Positions 25,822 to 34,783 of a stretch of 64,000 bases of DNA are shown in pieces; positions within the stretch are counted from its first letter, which is position 1; each line of letters opens with the position of its first letter. This stretch comes from Amycolatopsis mediterranei (GTDB taxonomy: Bacteria > Actinomycetota > Actinomycetes > Mycobacteriales > Pseudonocardiaceae). Made by a program: the position numbers and the translations under genes. The stretch covers positions 1,890,100 through 1,954,099 of the forward strand of contig NZ_CP100416.1 of NCBI RefSeq assembly GCF_026017845.1. Direction: 5' to 3'. The notes beneath the pieces were generated by a model. It saw only the letters and a list, made by a program, of their open reading frames with translations. It did not search any database and was not told where the DNA came from.

Positions 25822-28812
25822 TCACGGCCGCTTCGCCAGCTGCTCCAGTGTCGCTCTGACCGCCGTCACTTCCGGAACGGCCAGCTCCTCGAACAGCGCC
25901 AGCGCACGGCGAAGGTACTCGGCTCCCCGGGCCTCGTCCGCGGCTTTCAGCGCGCTGCGCCCGAGTCCTTCGAGCGCCCGACCCACCTGCAGCCGGACGC
26001 CGACGGCCTGTGCCAGGTCGAGTGCCCGGCCGTGGAACTCGGCGGGGTCGCCGGCTTCGGGCCATTCCAGGGCGAGGTTGCCGAGGTTGTTGAGGTTCTC
26101 CGCCTGCCAGCCCTGGTCGTCGCCGAACAGGTCCTCCGCTCGGGTCAGGTACATGAACGCCAGCCGGTAGTGGCCCGCGGCGTGGTGCAGCCGCCCGAGG
26201 TTGGTCAAGGTGACCGCCTCGCGGGCCCGGTAGTCCAGCTGGCTGTAGATGATCTGGGCGCGGGTGTAGCAGGTGTCGGCCGATCCGTAGTTGCCGCAGT
26301 CGAAGTGCATCCGGCCGAGGTTGTTCAACGCCCGGGCCTCGGCGAAACGATCGCCGAGTTTTCTCGACAGCGTCAGCGCTTCCGTGAAGGTGCCGGAGGC
26401 GTAGTCGTAGTCGCCGGACATGCCCTGCGCACACCCGACTGCGAGCAGGGCCGTCACTTCGCCGCGCTCGTTGCCCAGCAGGCGGTAGAGCCCGAGGCTG
26501 CGCTCGGCGTTCTTCCTCGAGGCTTCGAGATCGCACGACCGATACTGGACTCGGGAGAGCTGCGCGAACGTGGCGGCCAAGCCGAGCGTGTTGTCGAGTC
26601 CTTCGTACAGCTGCCGGGCCCGGCTCAGGTAGGCCGTGGCGTCGGCGAAGTTGGAGAGGTCCAGCTGGACACGGCCGGCTTCGTTGAGCACGTCGGCTTC
26701 ACCGAGCCGGTTGCCGAGTTCGAGGTAAAGGGCCCGCGCACGGGCGAGGTTCGCGGCGGCATCGTGGTAGTTGCCGAGCAGGCGCTGCACCCGGCCCAGA
26801 TCGGTCCGGGTGGCGCCCTCGGCGGCGACGTCGCCGGCCGCTTGCTCCGCCGCGAGCACGGCCTGGTGGATGCGGTGGGCGTCGTGCCAGTGCCCGTGCT
26901 GCTCGAGAAACGGGTGGAGAGCGACAGCGAGCTCGGCGGCCCACCGGACACGGTCGTCGTCGGCCGCGGCGATGATGCAGGCGCGGAGGGTCGCCCGTTC
27001 CGCGGTCAGCCAGGCGACGGCCTCGCTTTCGGTGTCGAACTTCCGGGACGGGACCGGCGGCTGCGGACCGAGTTCCGGCCGTGGGGAGGGGCTGGCCACG
27101 AAGTGGTTCGCCCCGCGGACCGTCTCGAGGTAGTGGTCGAGGAGGCGTTCGAAGGCCCCTTCTTCGGTGCCGGGGCCGGTGAGCGACCGGCTGTAGGCAT
27201 GGGTCAGGTCGTGCAGGCGGTAACGGCCGGGGGAGGGTTCGTCGAGCAGGTGGTTGCGGTGCAGCACCTCGAGTTGTTCCTGGGTGGTCTCGACGTCGTT
27301 CCCGTCGAGGGCCGCGGCCGCCACGGCGTCGAGGTGGCGGCCGGGGTGCAGGCCCAGGCGACGGAACAGCCGCTGCTGGTCCGGGGTCAGGTCGCGGTAG
27401 GAGAGTTCGAATGCGGCGGCCACACTCCGGTCGTCGGCTCGAAGCGTCTTCAGCCGGTTCCGGGATTGGTCGAGGTCGTCGGCCAGCCGGCGCACGGTCC
27501 AGTCCGGGTGACGGTGCAGCCGGCCGGCGGTGAGGGAGATGGCGAGCGGCAGATTTCCGCACGACGTCATCAACTCGGCCACCGCACCGGGATCGTGCTG
27601 CGCCGGGGAGGTGTGGCGATCGAACATCGCGGCGGCTTCGCCGGGGGGAAGCGTTTGCAGCGGAACGCGGCCGGCGTCGGCGAGGGACTCGAGCCGGTGC
27701 CGGCTGGTGATCAGCACCAGGCTGCCCGCTCCGCCGGGCAGGAGCGGCCGGATCTGGGCGTCGTCGACGGCGTCGTCGAGCAGGAGCAGGATCTTCTTCC
27801 CGGCCAGCTTCTCGCGCCACAGCCGGGCGCGGTCGTCGAGATCCGCCGGGATGGCCAGGGTCGGGACACCCTGCAGGAGCAGGAGTGAAGCCAGCGCGTC
27901 GGCCGGAGTGGCCGGAGCCTCCTCGGGGCGGTGGCCGTGGAGGTCCAGGAAGATCTGGCCGTCCGGGAAGTAGGCCGCCAGCTGATGGGCGGCGTGCACC
28001 GCGCAGGCCGTCTTGCCGATCCCCGGCACACCGTCGATGACGTGGATCGCCGTGCCGAGGGTCCCGTGATCCGCGGCGGTGGTGACCGCCGCGCTGAGGA
28101 TGGCGAGCTCCTTTGCGCGTCCGGTGAAGACCGGGAGATCACGGGGCAGCGTGCACCGTCCGGCCGCGACCGGCGGTCGTGGTGACAGGTCGTCCGCGGC
28201 CGGAGAACCGGCTCCGGGAGCCGGCGGGTAGGGATCGTCGGGCCGGCTGATCCAGCCGATCGTGGCCGTTTCCTTGACGATCACCTGCACCGGCCGGAAC
28301 GTCGTCGCGTCCACGACGGTGCTGCTCCGGACGATCTCGTCGAAGAACCAGTCCGAGGTGATCAGGGCGACGACGCCCGGCGACGCGGACAGTGCGGCCT
28401 TGAGCTGCGGCGCTTCGAGGAGGCGGAACGCCCGGTTGATCGCCGGTCCGGTCGCGCCCTGGTCGTCGTAGGCGACTTCTCCGGCGTGCAGGGCGATCCG
28501 CAGCCGGATCCGTTCCTCCGGCGGATGGCTCTCGTTGTGCTGTCGCAGCTCCCGGGCGAGGGCCGTCGGCAGGACCTCCACGAAGGGGCCTTTCGGGATT
28601 TGCGCCGGAACCAGGACGAACGTGCCGTCACCGGTGTTCTCGTGACGGCAGTCGAACCACGGCACTCCTGCCTCGTCGAAGGCTCGGCGCAGCGCCCGGT
28701 CGAGACCGCGGCGAACCGCCAGCCGGTTCGGGGTCGTCCGGCGCAGGTCTCCGTAGCTCTCGATGTCCACCGCCACGATCGTGCGATGGACGACTTGCCG
28801 TGAATGCTCCAC
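25822..28812 (-). CDS. STAND protein: cyclase-like domain + NB-ARC ATPase + TPR repeats
   Basis: About 996 aa. Residues ~10-180 resemble a class III nucleotide-cyclase domain: IVAVDIESYG and NTGDGTFVLVP give the two metal Asp positions, and GPAINRAFRLLEA carries the Asn/Arg pair; the usual substrate-Lys position before GD is replaced (HENTGD), so activity is uncertain. The NB-ARC domain follows with Walker A DGVPGIGKTA (~260) and KILLLLDDAVDD (Walker B), GSLVLITSRHR. From ~590 on there are many TPR repeats (LLGNYHDAAANLARARALYLELGNRLGEADVLNEAGRVQ). No HTH or BTAD domain is seen, unlike AfsR. GTG 28812 is preferred; a TTG at 28824 is also open. Probably a signal-sensing switch; target unknown. 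Confidence 0.82.
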   Translation of the reverse strand: MEHSRQVVHRTIVAVDIESYGDLRRTTPNRLAVRRGLDRALRRAFDEAGVPWFDCRHENTGDGTFVLVPAQIPKGPFVEVLPTALARELRQHNESHPPEERIRLRIALHAGEVAYDDQGATGPAINRAFRLLEAPQLKAALSASPGVVALITSDWFFDEIVRSSTVVDATTFRPVQVIVKETATIGWISRPDDPYPPAPGAGSPAADDLSPRPPVAAGRCTLPRDLPVFTGRAKELAILSAAVTTAADHGTLGTAIHVIDGVPGIGKTACAVHAAHQLAAYFPDGQIFLDLHGHRPEEAPATPADALASLLLLQGVPTLAIPADLDDRARLWREKLAGKKILLLLDDAVDDAQIRPLLPGGAGSLVLITSRHRLESLADAGRVPLQTLPPGEAAAMFDRHTSPAQHDPGAVAELMTSCGNLPLAISLTAGRLHRHPDWTVRRLADDLDQSRNRLKTLRADDRSVAAAFELSYRDLTPDQQRLFRRLGLHPGRHLDAVAAAALDGNDVETTQEQLEVLHRNHLLDEPSPGRYRLHDLTHAYSRSLTGPGTEEGAFERLLDHYLETVRGANHFVASPSPRPELGPQPPVPSRKFDTESEAVAWLTAERATLRACIIAAADDDRVRWAAELAVALHPFLEQHGHWHDAHRIHQAVLAAEQAAGDVAAEGATRTDLGRVQRLLGNYHDAAANLARARALYLELGNRLGEADVLNEAGRVQLDLSNFADATAYLSRARQLYEGLDNTLGLAATFAQLSRVQYRSCDLEASRKNAERSLGLYRLLGNERGEVTALLAVGCAQGMSGDYDYASGTFTEALTLSRKLGDRFAEARALNNLGRMHFDCGNYGSADTCYTRAQIIYSQLDYRAREAVTLTNLGRLHHAAGHYRLAFMYLTRAEDLFGDDQGWQAENLNNLGNLALEWPEAGDPAEFHGRALDLAQAVGVRLQVGRALEGLGRSALKAADEARGAEYLRRALALFEELAVPEVTAVRATLEQLAKRP

Positions 28813-28955
28813 GTTCCCCCGCAAGGTTCGATTCCGGTCCGGAAGTGCCGGTCGCCGTCATGGATGGCGTCGCTCGTGACGGCCGGGAGGCTCGGCTTGC
28901 CTCGGCGTTCCCGGCGTTCGGTGGATTGCCGCGCCGGCTGGGTGCCGCCGGGTGA

Positions 28956-29867
28956 TCAAGGCGGCGGTGCGGTCGCGCAGCCGGGGCGCGGGCACCGGGC
29001 GGCGTGCCTGCGGTCGGCGAGTTCCGAGAGCAGGATCAGCAGCACGGCGCCGGCGCTGCTGAGCCCGATGAACAGGAGCCACCGCTGGGCCACCGCCGGC
29101 CGGCACAGCTGGGTGGCCGCAGCCGCGGATCCGGCCAGCGCGGTGGCGGCGAGAAGGCCGACGAGCCGGTGCTGGGCGACGGGCTGGTGGGCGTGTTCGG
29201 GGACCGGGCCGCGCGGTGCCGGTGCGGTGGGCCCGGCTTCGCCGCCCGGGACCCCGAGGCCCGCGGCCTTGGCCCGCGGGGACCCGGTGGTCTGGTTGAC
29301 CCGCCGCCAGGCGGTCAGCCACAGGTCGAGGTCGATGTCGTCGACGCCGCAGGCTCGCAGGAACGCGTCGACGAAGTCCTGCTTGTCGTTTCGCCCGCTG
29401 CTGGCGAAGCGCTGTGCCGCGGACTTCGAAACGAAGTGGTCGGAGTTCTTCGCGATCTGCTCGTAGGTGAGCTGCCGCTGTTCCTTGAGCCGGGTGAGGG
29501 CCTCGGCGAACTCGCGGTGGGTGGTGGCCACGAGCGCCGCTCCGACCGCGGTGGTGGGGCCGGGGTGCCGCGGCAGCGGCAAGGGCGTGGCGGAGCGGCG
29601 CTGGGCGTTCGTGTCGTGCCATCGGCGGATCAGGACGTCGTGCCAGGCCCGCGGCGCCACCGCCCGGGCCATGGCGTCGGTCTCGTCGAGGCCGGGGAAC
29701 CCCGTGGAGGTCAGGAAGCTGGTGAACAGCCCGGGTGCCAGGTTGGTTTCCGCCGCCATCCGGCGGGCGTCCGGGCGGCCGGCCTGGTCCCAGTAGTGCA
29801 GCAGCAGATCACGGAGGGAAGTGGTCGCGGCCACGGTCGGGGGCGTGGTCGGGTCAGGGTCGTTCAT
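28956..29867 (-). CDS. XRE-type HTH protein with C-terminal membrane helices
   Basis: 303 aa. Residues ~120-195 look like an actinobacterial XRE domain (REFAEALTRLKEQRQLTYEQIAKNSDHFVSKSAAQRFASSG...DFVDAFLRACGV...WLTAWRRVNQ). The first 90 residues (LRDLLLHYWDQAGRPDARRMAAETNL) may be a divergent second copy. A Pro/Gly-rich linker is followed by two hydrophobic helices (LVGLLAATALAGSAAAAT; WLLFIGLSSAGAVLLILLSEL) and a short basic tail with two Cys. Likely a membrane-tethered DNA-binding or protein-interaction protein. It precedes the STAND gene on the same strand with a 143-bp gap. Confidence 0.65.
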   Translation of the reverse strand: MNDPDPTTPPTVAATTSLRDLLLHYWDQAGRPDARRMAAETNLAPGLFTSFLTSTGFPGLDETDAMARAVAPRAWHDVLIRRWHDTNAQRRSATPLPLPRHPGPTTAVGAALVATTHREFAEALTRLKEQRQLTYEQIAKNSDHFVSKSAAQRFASSGRNDKQDFVDAFLRACGVDDIDLDLWLTAWRRVNQTTGSPRAKAAGLGVPGGEAGPTAPAPRGPVPEHAHQPVAQHRLVGLLAATALAGSAAAATQLCRPAVAQRWLLFIGLSSAGAVLLILLSELADRRHAARCPRPGCATAPPP

Positions 29868-29879
29868 GGCGGGCTTTCG

Positions 29880-30089
29880 TCAGCGGAAGCGGCGGGTGGG
29901 CGAGGTCCGGGGAGCGAGGTGGCCGGGGGACGGGGCAGGACCGGCGGCCACGGGCACGTCGGCTCCGGTGCGGATCCGCAACGCGGTGCCGGCGGCGCAG
30001 CGGCTGCGCACGAGCTCGGCCGGGAAGACGACGGCTACCGGCCGCCGGACGCCGGACGGAACGGGGAAACGCTGCCCCAGGTCGTGCAT
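29880..30089 (-). CDS. Small basic protein upstream of the XRE membrane gene
   Basis: 69 aa (MHDLGQRFPVPSGVRRPVAVVF...). An AAAGG lies nine bases before the ATG, and the stop is 12 bp before the XRE membrane gene, which favours a real operon member. No known domain; Arg/Pro/Ala-rich with one Cys. Could still be a chance frame. Confidence 0.35.
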   Translation of the reverse strand: MHDLGQRFPVPSGVRRPVAVVFPAELVRSRCAAGTALRIRTGADVPVAAGPAPSPGHLAPRTSPTRRFR

Positions 30090-31363
30090 GGGTGAAGGCC
30101 TTTCGGCTTGTGCCGCGCGAAAAGCACGTGGTGCGCAACGGCGGGTATCGGGGACGAACCGGGTCGCGCCGTCGCCGTGGTTGGCGCCACGTGATCAACT
30201 AACGACGGAAGGTCACCAGTTCGCGATCAGTGTGCCCGCGCCTCGAGGGCCGGAAAGCGGATCCCAAGTCCCATCCCATCCCGTTCGCAGTGGCCTGCGC
30301 CACATCCCCGGCGAGGTGTCGAACGGTGACGACGTGGTCTCGGCCGGGCGAAGCGGGACGTCCGGCCCGGTCTGCGGACCGGGGTGATCCAGTCCGGCCG
30401 GCCGGCTCGTGTCCCATCCCAGGCGGCGAGTTGACTCTGCTGGGCTCTTCGGGATGATCTGCGTGCCGGGTGGCCGACGTGGCCTGGTGAGCGGAAAGCG
30501 GCCCGTCGGGGCGGGCTCCTGTCGGGGACGGCGTGACCGGGTTGGCGCTCGGTCGCGCCGCTCGACCCGGCGGCTCGGTGTGCCTGGGACACGGCCGGAG
30601 CGCGCCGGAGGGTCGGCCTGGCTTCAGTTGCCGTCCGCGCGGTGGGGCCACGCGTGCCGGCGTCCGGTGGAAGCGGGCTCCGGTCCCGGTCGCATCCTCG
30701 GTGTCCCTCTCGTCCTCGGCAGTACGGTCCTCACCGTTCGTTCCCCTCGTCTGCGTGGCGTTCGAACACTCGCGCGGCTCCCGGTGTCCCAGGGGGCCGC
30801 GCCTTCGTCTGTGCACAACTCCGTCGAGCTGGAGCTGATCCTTGTCGCATGACGGTCCGACGGTCAACTCACCAGACCGTGTGACGCCGATAATCCTGTC
30901 GATGTTCATATTCTGCGCCGGGCGGCAGGGGGACGGTATCCCGTGATCGGCGCGGCCGATCGGCGGTCGCCGACGCTAAGCAAACGCATATCCTGCGAAA
31001 AGTGGGTATGAACCCCTGATTCATAACCCGCTCCGGACGGTGTGAAGAACCGGTGCTCGGCCCTCGAAACGACAAAAAGTTGACACTCGCGATTAATCTG
31101 AAACAGTGTCACGAAACGGCGGGTGTATTGCTGTGGGTAGTCTTTCGAGACTCTCCGGTGATATTTACCCCCTGTCCGAGGTGCGCGACAGGCTGGCAAA
31201 CGGGGACCGCTCAACGCAGAGTGCGTACCACTTGACGACAGACCGTGTTCAGTCCGTATCCGCGGGTTGCCGGTCGTCACCCCGGCGGCAGCCGCGCGTC
31301 ACCCGGGCCCGTCGCTAAGCTCGAGGCCGTGGCCTGCGGTGCAGGCGGAGGGGAGGCGGCCGG
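30090..31363. other. 1.27-kb region without a convincing gene
   Basis: Frames on both strands here are Arg/Pro/Gly-rich, lack ribosome sites and show no domain. The right part (about 30850-31260) is clearly less GC-rich than the surroundings and contains TTGACA at 31080-31085, so it may hold promoters or a decayed gene. A frame at 31106-31318 (begins MSRNGGCIAVGS) is too weak to call. Confidence 0.4.
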
Positions 31364-32230
31364 GTGGGGGACTCGACGGAGGAACGAGCGCCGCAGCAGC
31401 GGCTCGACGCGGACGTCGACCTGAGCAAGCCGAGCGCCGCCCGGATGTACGACTGGTACCTGGGCGGCACCCGCAACTGGGCGGTCGACCGCGAGTTCGG
31501 CGAACGTGCCGCCGCGACTTGGCCGCACGTCAAGCTGGTCGCCCAGCACAACCGCGCCTTCCTGCGCCGGGTCGTCGGTGCCGCCCTCGACGCCGGGATC
31601 CGCCAGTTCCTCGACCTCGGCACCGGTGTCCCGACGGTCGGCAACATCCACGACATCGTCCGCCGTCGCCGCCGCAAGATCCGCGCTCGTGTCGTCTACG
31701 TCGACTACGAACCCGTCGCTGCCCAGCAGGGACGCCAGGTGCTCGACGAGGACGAAGTCACCCACTGGGCCACTTTGGTCCAGCGGGACCTCCGTGACCC
31801 CGAGGCCATCTTCGACGACCCCGAAACCCGGCGGCTGATCAACACCGGCCAGCCGATCTGCGTCCTGTTCATCGCCGTCATGCACTTCATCGGCGACGGC
31901 GACGACCCCCGCGGCATCCTCGACGCCTACCGCGAGGTCGCCGCGCCCGGCAGCTGGCTCGCCCTCACCCACGCCTGCAACGACGCCGCCCCCGAACCCG
32001 GCGCCGGCAACATCCAGGCGGTCGTCGACAGCTACCGCAACACCAGCAATCCGATGTGGCTGCGCGACTACGACACGATCGTCTCGTGGCTCGACGTTCC
32101 CGGTTGGGACCTGCTCAAGCCCGGGATCGTCCACCCGCCCGACTGGCGCCCGGTACCCGGCACCGGTTTGACGGACGAGCAGGAAGAAGCCCGCCCCTAC
32201 ATGTGGGCAGGCGTCGCCGGCAAAGCCTGA
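31364..32230 (+). CDS. SAM-dependent methyltransferase, DUF574 (PF04672) type
   Basis: 288 aa. The signature SKPSAARMYDWYLGGTRNWAVDREFGERAAATWP and the SAM-binding QFLDLGTGVPTVGNIHDIV, with VVYVDYEP as the ribose-binding acidic loop, place it in the large actinobacterial S-adenosylmethionine methyltransferase family DUF574. These often stand alone or beside regulators or biosynthetic genes; the methyl acceptor is unknown. The GTG at 31364 follows GGGGAGGCGG. No operon partner is evident. Confidence 0.88.
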   Translation: MGDSTEERAPQQRLDADVDLSKPSAARMYDWYLGGTRNWAVDREFGERAAATWPHVKLVAQHNRAFLRRVVGAALDAGIRQFLDLGTGVPTVGNIHDIVRRRRRKIRARVVYVDYEPVAAQQGRQVLDEDEVTHWATLVQRDLRDPEAIFDDPETRRLINTGQPICVLFIAVMHFIGDGDDPRGILDAYREVAAPGSWLALTHACNDAAPEPGAGNIQAVVDSYRNTSNPMWLRDYDTIVSWLDVPGWDLLKPGIVHPPDWRPVPGTGLTDEQEEARPYMWAGVAGKA

Positions 32231-32323
32231 CCGGCGCACGCCGAGGCAGGCGAATGCGCCGGCTGCGCCCAGCGGCCTCGGAAGTCCTTGCGCAGCAGTA
32301 AGTGCCGCACGAACAGCAGCGGG

Positions 32324-32707
32324 TCAGGGTGATCGCCGCGGCGACCTCGAGGTCGAGCGCAGAGCCGGCTCGGGGGCGTCCTCGTCGGACCGGCGCACCG
32401 GGCGTTCCCCGCGCTCGGACAGGGCGGTGAGGACGAAGTCGGCCACCGCCTCGGGTGACCGCGTTTCCGGCAGTCCCGCGACGACCTGCAGTGCCGGGCT
32501 GCCGGCGTCCGCGGCCAGTTCCCAGCCCTCCCCGGGCGTCCAGCGCAGCAGGTAGTCGCTCGGTTCGCGTTCTCCCGCCTGGCCCGCGAAACGGATCTGG
32601 CCGCCCGCGAAATCGCCGGTGTGCGAGCGCGTGTCCTCCGGCTGCAACCCCAGCTCCGCGGCCACCGCCCGCATGCGCGCGGCCGTGGACGGTTCGTCGT
32701 CGGTCAT
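32324..32707 (-). CDS. Hypothetical protein, 127 aa
   Basis: Starts MTDDEPSTAARMRAVAAELGLQPEDTRSHTGDFAGGQIRFAG with a compact alpha/beta-looking core (DYLLRWTPGEGWELAAD, EAVADFVLTALSERGERP) and a basic, disordered tail. No signal peptide or membrane segment. ATG 32707 is chosen because AAGGGCGG lies upstream; an earlier in-frame start at 32785 would add 26 Arg/Gly-rich residues without support. Function unknown. Confidence 0.6.
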   Translation of the reverse strand: MTDDEPSTAARMRAVAAELGLQPEDTRSHTGDFAGGQIRFAGQAGEREPSDYLLRWTPGEGWELAADAGSPALQVVAGLPETRSPEAVADFVLTALSERGERPVRRSDEDAPEPALRSTSRSPRRSP

Positions 32708-32814
32708 GGCCCGGCCGCCCTTCTGTCGCAGGCGGGGACTACCCGGGCGGGCGGGGCGGGAAACGCCGGACCCGCGGAACCGCACGGCGGAACGGTTCCG
32801 CGGGTCCGGACGGG

Positions 32815-34350
32815 CTACGGCGCCCAGGGAGCGTTGACGGCCCAGCTGACGTCGTCGGCCCAGGAAGCCGTGGCGTCGAAGGTGTCGGGGCCGCCGTTGC
32901 TCGCGATGTACACCGTGTTGTTGTAGTGGCGGAGGAAACGGTCGGGGTAGTTGAACGAGGCGAAGGACGTGCCTTGGCCGTTCTTCCCGGCCTGCGGACA
33001 GAACGTCGCGTCGGAGCGGAAGGCCGCGCTGCCGTCCATCGGCTGGCGCAGCAGCTGGTAGTTGTAGTGGCGCAGGAAGTCACCCGGGTAGTTGCGCGAC
33101 TCGAACGACAGGCACGACGGGTTCGCCAGGCCGCGGCGCACGATCCAGGACGCGTCGCTCTTGTCCAGTGCGGAGCTGCCCGAGCTCACCACCGACGTGA
33201 CGGCGTCGTCGAACTGGTGCCGGATGTAGCGCGTGGTGCAGCAGGATGTCGTGGCGCGTAGCGAGATCGTCGAGCCGGGGTTCAGCGTGCCGCCGGCCAC
33301 CGGGCTCGGGCCGCCGTAGCCGACCGAGACGACGTTGGCCTGCACCGCGTTGTCGGCCGCGTCGGTCGGCAGCCCGCTGGTCATCACGCCCTCGAAGAAC
33401 GAGCCGATCGAGCCGTTGCTGTTGTCGCCGCCGGTGCCGAGGACGATCGATCCTTCCTGCTGCATCGGCGAATACCCGGGCTGGGTCGGTTCCGGTCCGG
33501 CGTAGCGCGTGGCGAGGCCGCCGGACTGGGCGTTGCCGTCCTTCGTGGCGAAGAAGTTCTGCCCGTTGTTCTTCAGCAGCGCGGTGACGAACGGCGCGGC
33601 GTTGCCGGTGTAGGAGCTGTTCTTGCTCGGCCCGGCGTCGGACTGGAACAGGCCGTTCTCCAGGTCGGCCTGCACCCACGGGCCCTGGCCGACGCACGGC
33701 GAGAACCAGCACTCGGTGCCGAAGTTGATCGCGTCCATGTGGCCGTTGCCGGTGTCGGCGATGGACACCTCGGCGTTGCCGTAGTCGAAGCAGCACCGGT
33801 TGTTGACGTGGGTTCCGGACGTCACCATGTACATGCCTTCGGCCTGGCCGTTCACGGCGACGCCCGAAGCCGAGGTGTGCCGGTAGCCCATGCGGCCGGA
33901 GAACGACGCGCCGTACACCGCGTGGCCGCCCGCGGTGACGGGCAGCGCGTCCGCGGGCACGCCGGCGTTCGCCGGTCCGGCCGCGCCCGCCGGTTCGATG
34001 AACAGGTCGTTGTGCCGGGGCGACTGGTCGTAGATGACGGTGATGACGCACGTCGTGCCGGTGCAGAAGGAGTCCTGCGTGGCCGCGTTGGCGTACCCGC
34101 CGGCGGCCAGCAGCCCGACGTTGGCGACGGCGCCGTCGGAGGCCCGCTTCAGCTGGTACAGCGGCCCGTTGTAGGACGAGTACAGCGCGCGGGTGGTGCT
34201 GTGCGCGGCGACGCAGGCGGTGCCCGCGGCGCCGTAGATGTCGCACGGCAGCGACGTGGCCGCCTCGGCGGCTTGACCGGCGTTCAGGACGGTGGCGGCG
34301 AGTGCCAGTGCCCCGCCGGCCAGGAGGGAAGCAGTTCTCCGAGCGAACAT
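32815..34350 (-). CDS. abfB: Secreted alpha-L-arabinofuranosidase, GH54 with CBM42
   Basis: 511 aa exported enzyme that removes arabinose side chains from arabinoxylan or arabinan. Signal peptide MFARRTASLLAGGALALAATVLNAGQAAEA. GH54 catalytic domain: LPCDIYGAAGTACVAAHSTTRAL, the vicinal Cys pair in NNRCCFDYGNAE, FGTECWFSPC, the nucleophile Glu expected in DLENGLF, and the acid Asp in GGDNSNGS. The C-terminal ~155 residues form the AbfB/CBM42 arabinose-binding beta-trefoil (SFESRNYPGDFLRHYNYQLLR; SFNYPDRFLRHYN). ATG 34350 has GGAG eight bases upstream; a GTG at 34422 behind GGAGGA would add 24 residues and remains possible. A LacI-type operator controls it. Confidence 0.9.
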   Translation of the reverse strand: MFARRTASLLAGGALALAATVLNAGQAAEAATSLPCDIYGAAGTACVAAHSTTRALYSSYNGPLYQLKRASDGAVANVGLLAAGGYANAATQDSFCTGTTCVITVIYDQSPRHNDLFIEPAGAAGPANAGVPADALPVTAGGHAVYGASFSGRMGYRHTSASGVAVNGQAEGMYMVTSGTHVNNRCCFDYGNAEVSIADTGNGHMDAINFGTECWFSPCVGQGPWVQADLENGLFQSDAGPSKNSSYTGNAAPFVTALLKNNGQNFFATKDGNAQSGGLATRYAGPEPTQPGYSPMQQEGSIVLGTGGDNSNGSIGSFFEGVMTSGLPTDAADNAVQANVVSVGYGGPSPVAGGTLNPGSTISLRATTSCCTTRYIRHQFDDAVTSVVSSGSSALDKSDASWIVRRGLANPSCLSFESRNYPGDFLRHYNYQLLRQPMDGSAAFRSDATFCPQAGKNGQGTSFASFNYPDRFLRHYNNTVYIASNGGPDTFDATASWADDVSWAVNAPWAP

Positions 34351-34506
34351 GAAAAGCTCTCCGTTTCGAGGATGACGACCCTGGAAAAACGCAGGGCGAA
34401 GCATTCCGCGATGCCGGAGCACAGAATCCTCCGGGCATCCGGAATGCGGGGGAAAGACGGCGGGGGATCGGCCGGCCGGGCCCGTGATCAGGAGCGGAGC
34501 GAGGGC

Positions 34507-34536
34507 TCAGGGCGAACCGGCGACGACGGGCAGCAT
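34507..34536 (-). CDS. Nine-codon upstream ORF in the abfB leader
   Basis: ATG...TGA reads MLPVVAGSP behind an unusually good GGGAGG. It lies in the ~235-nt abfB 5' UTR, 29 bp downstream of the LacI-type operator. It could modulate translation or stability of the leader, or be chance. Confidence 0.3.
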   Translation of the reverse strand: MLPVVAGSP

Positions 34537-34562
34537 GAAAACCTCCCTGCGGCGCTGCAAGG

Positions 34563-34576
34563 TGTTAGCGCTAACA
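34563..34576. promoter_or_regulatory. LacI-family operator for abfB
   Basis: TGTTAGCGCTAACA, a perfect 14-bp palindrome with the central CG of LacI-family sites. It lies just downstream of the abfB -10, so binding would block transcription. The cognate regulator is not in the window. Confidence 0.75.
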
Positions 34577-34590
34577 TTTGTGCTGGAGAG

Positions 34591-34620
34591 AGCTTAGACG
34601 GTGAGTTCCGCCTTTGGCAA
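34591..34620 (-). promoter_or_regulatory. abfB promoter
   Basis: On the minus strand TTGCCA (34615-34620), 18 bp, TAAGCT (34591-34596). It predicts a start near 34585 and places the LacI operator at about +10 to +23. Confidence 0.6.
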
Positions 34621-34691
34621 CCGACGTCGTCGAATCGTGGATCGGGCGAACTCTCGAGTATTCGGAAATCTCCGGCGAACCGGGCAGTTCT

Positions 34692-34704
34692 GTCCACTGT
34701 GGAC
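34692..34704. promoter_or_regulatory. 13-bp palindrome upstream of the FAD-oxidoreductase operon
   Basis: GTCCAC-T-GTGGAC, perfect, 12 bp upstream of the -35 hexamer. It also belongs to the recurring TCCACWNTGGA motif class. Confidence 0.4.
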
Positions 34705-34716
34705 GCGAAGCGAGGC

Positions 34717-34768
34717 TTGACACGCCCTGGTGGTCATTCATACATTCAGTGTCTCTTTGTATGAATGA
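34717..34768 (+). promoter_or_regulatory. Promoter and long inverted repeat of the FAD-oxidoreductase operon
   Basis: TTGACA (34717-34722), 17 bp, ATACAT (34740-34745). A perfect inverted repeat TCATTCATAC (34734-34743)/GTATGAATGA (34759-34768) with a 15-bp spacer covers the -10, start point and leader. It is the obvious candidate operator for the TetR gene at the end of this operon. Confidence 0.7.
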
Positions 34769-34783
34769 CGGGAGTTGATCCGC

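Noticed and set aside
24198..25822. Integrated element next to the tRNA-Gln/tRNA-Glu genes
   Set aside because: No integrase, no repeat of a tRNA 3' end downstream and no base-composition break.
30199..30909. 236-codon minus-strand frame in the gene-poor region
   Set aside because: Arg/Pro/Gly-rich, no domain and no ribosome site.
31106..31318. 70-codon frame downstream of TTGACA in the AT-richer region
   Set aside because: No clear -10, no ribosome site and no recognisable domain.
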